Assembly: GCA_002336975.1 (NCBI GenBank)
Contig: DDFA01000125.1
Location: forward strand, 13,166 to 35,591
Length of the DNA: 22,426 nt
Direction of reading: 5' to 3'
DNA from: Phyllobacteriaceae bacterium UBA1940
GTDB lineage: Bacteria; Pseudomonadota; Alphaproteobacteria; Rhizobiales; Rhizobiaceae
Positions 22,406 to 22,426 of the stretch are shown piece by piece (within the stretch, counting starts at the first letter, position 1; every line of letters starts with the position of its first letter). The position numbers and the translations under genes are program-made. Under the pieces are notes generated by a model, which saw only the letters and a program-made list of their open reading frames with translations, ran no database searches and was not told the origin of the DNA.

Positions 22406-22426
22406 AGAGCGGCGGTGCAAAAGTCG

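Overview
The window reads as a high-GC alphaproteobacterial replicon, most likely Rhizobiales (Rhizobium/Agrobacterium/Sinorhizobium/Shinella-like). The basis is recognition of the Nap proteins, the PrsDE/PrtDE-type secretion genes with an RTX heme peroxidase of the rhizobiocin (RzcA/peroxicin) type, and rhizobial-type IS6 and IS3 elements. No database search was possible.

Layout: (1) 1-3082, plus strand: the end of a periplasmic nitrate reductase operon, napA (5' end outside the window), napB and napC, with overlapping genes. (2) 3083-5272: an insertion-sequence graveyard. It holds a decayed IS6-family element with recognisable terminal inverted repeats (3180-3917), a fragment of one IS3-family element fused to a fragment of another, and small unassigned coding-like scraps. 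(3) 18914-5273, minus strand: one compact four-gene type I secretion operon. Its order is a giant 2592-residue RTX heme peroxidase, a type I secretion ABC exporter, a second 881-residue RTX protein, and the HlyD-type periplasmic adaptor. Gaps between genes are 2, 33 and 44 bases. (4) 18915-19325: a 410-base divergent control region. (5) 19326-21456, plus strand: a NarL/DegS-type sensor kinase and its LuxR-type response regulator, overlapping by 8 bases. (6) 21457-22426: scraps, then an IS3-family element with a textbook -1 frameshift signal and a large deletion in its transposase; a different sequence begins at the window edge.

How the parts may work together: the ABC protein and HlyD adaptor should form the inner-membrane part of a Ca2+-dependent type I export channel; the outer-membrane TolC partner is not in the window. 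The obvious cargos are the two cysteine-free RTX proteins of the same operon. Both share a related beta-roll module and a related C-terminal end. The giant cargo keeps essentially all catalytic residues of animal-type heme peroxidases, so it is predicted to be a secreted oxidant-generating enzyme or bacteriocin-like factor, possibly also a surface adhesin given its beta-sandwich and cadherin-like domains. The divergently transcribed two-component pair is the natural candidate regulator, but that is inference from position. The secretion/sensor block lies between IS remnants on both sides, which suggests it is an accessory module inserted beside a nap operon.
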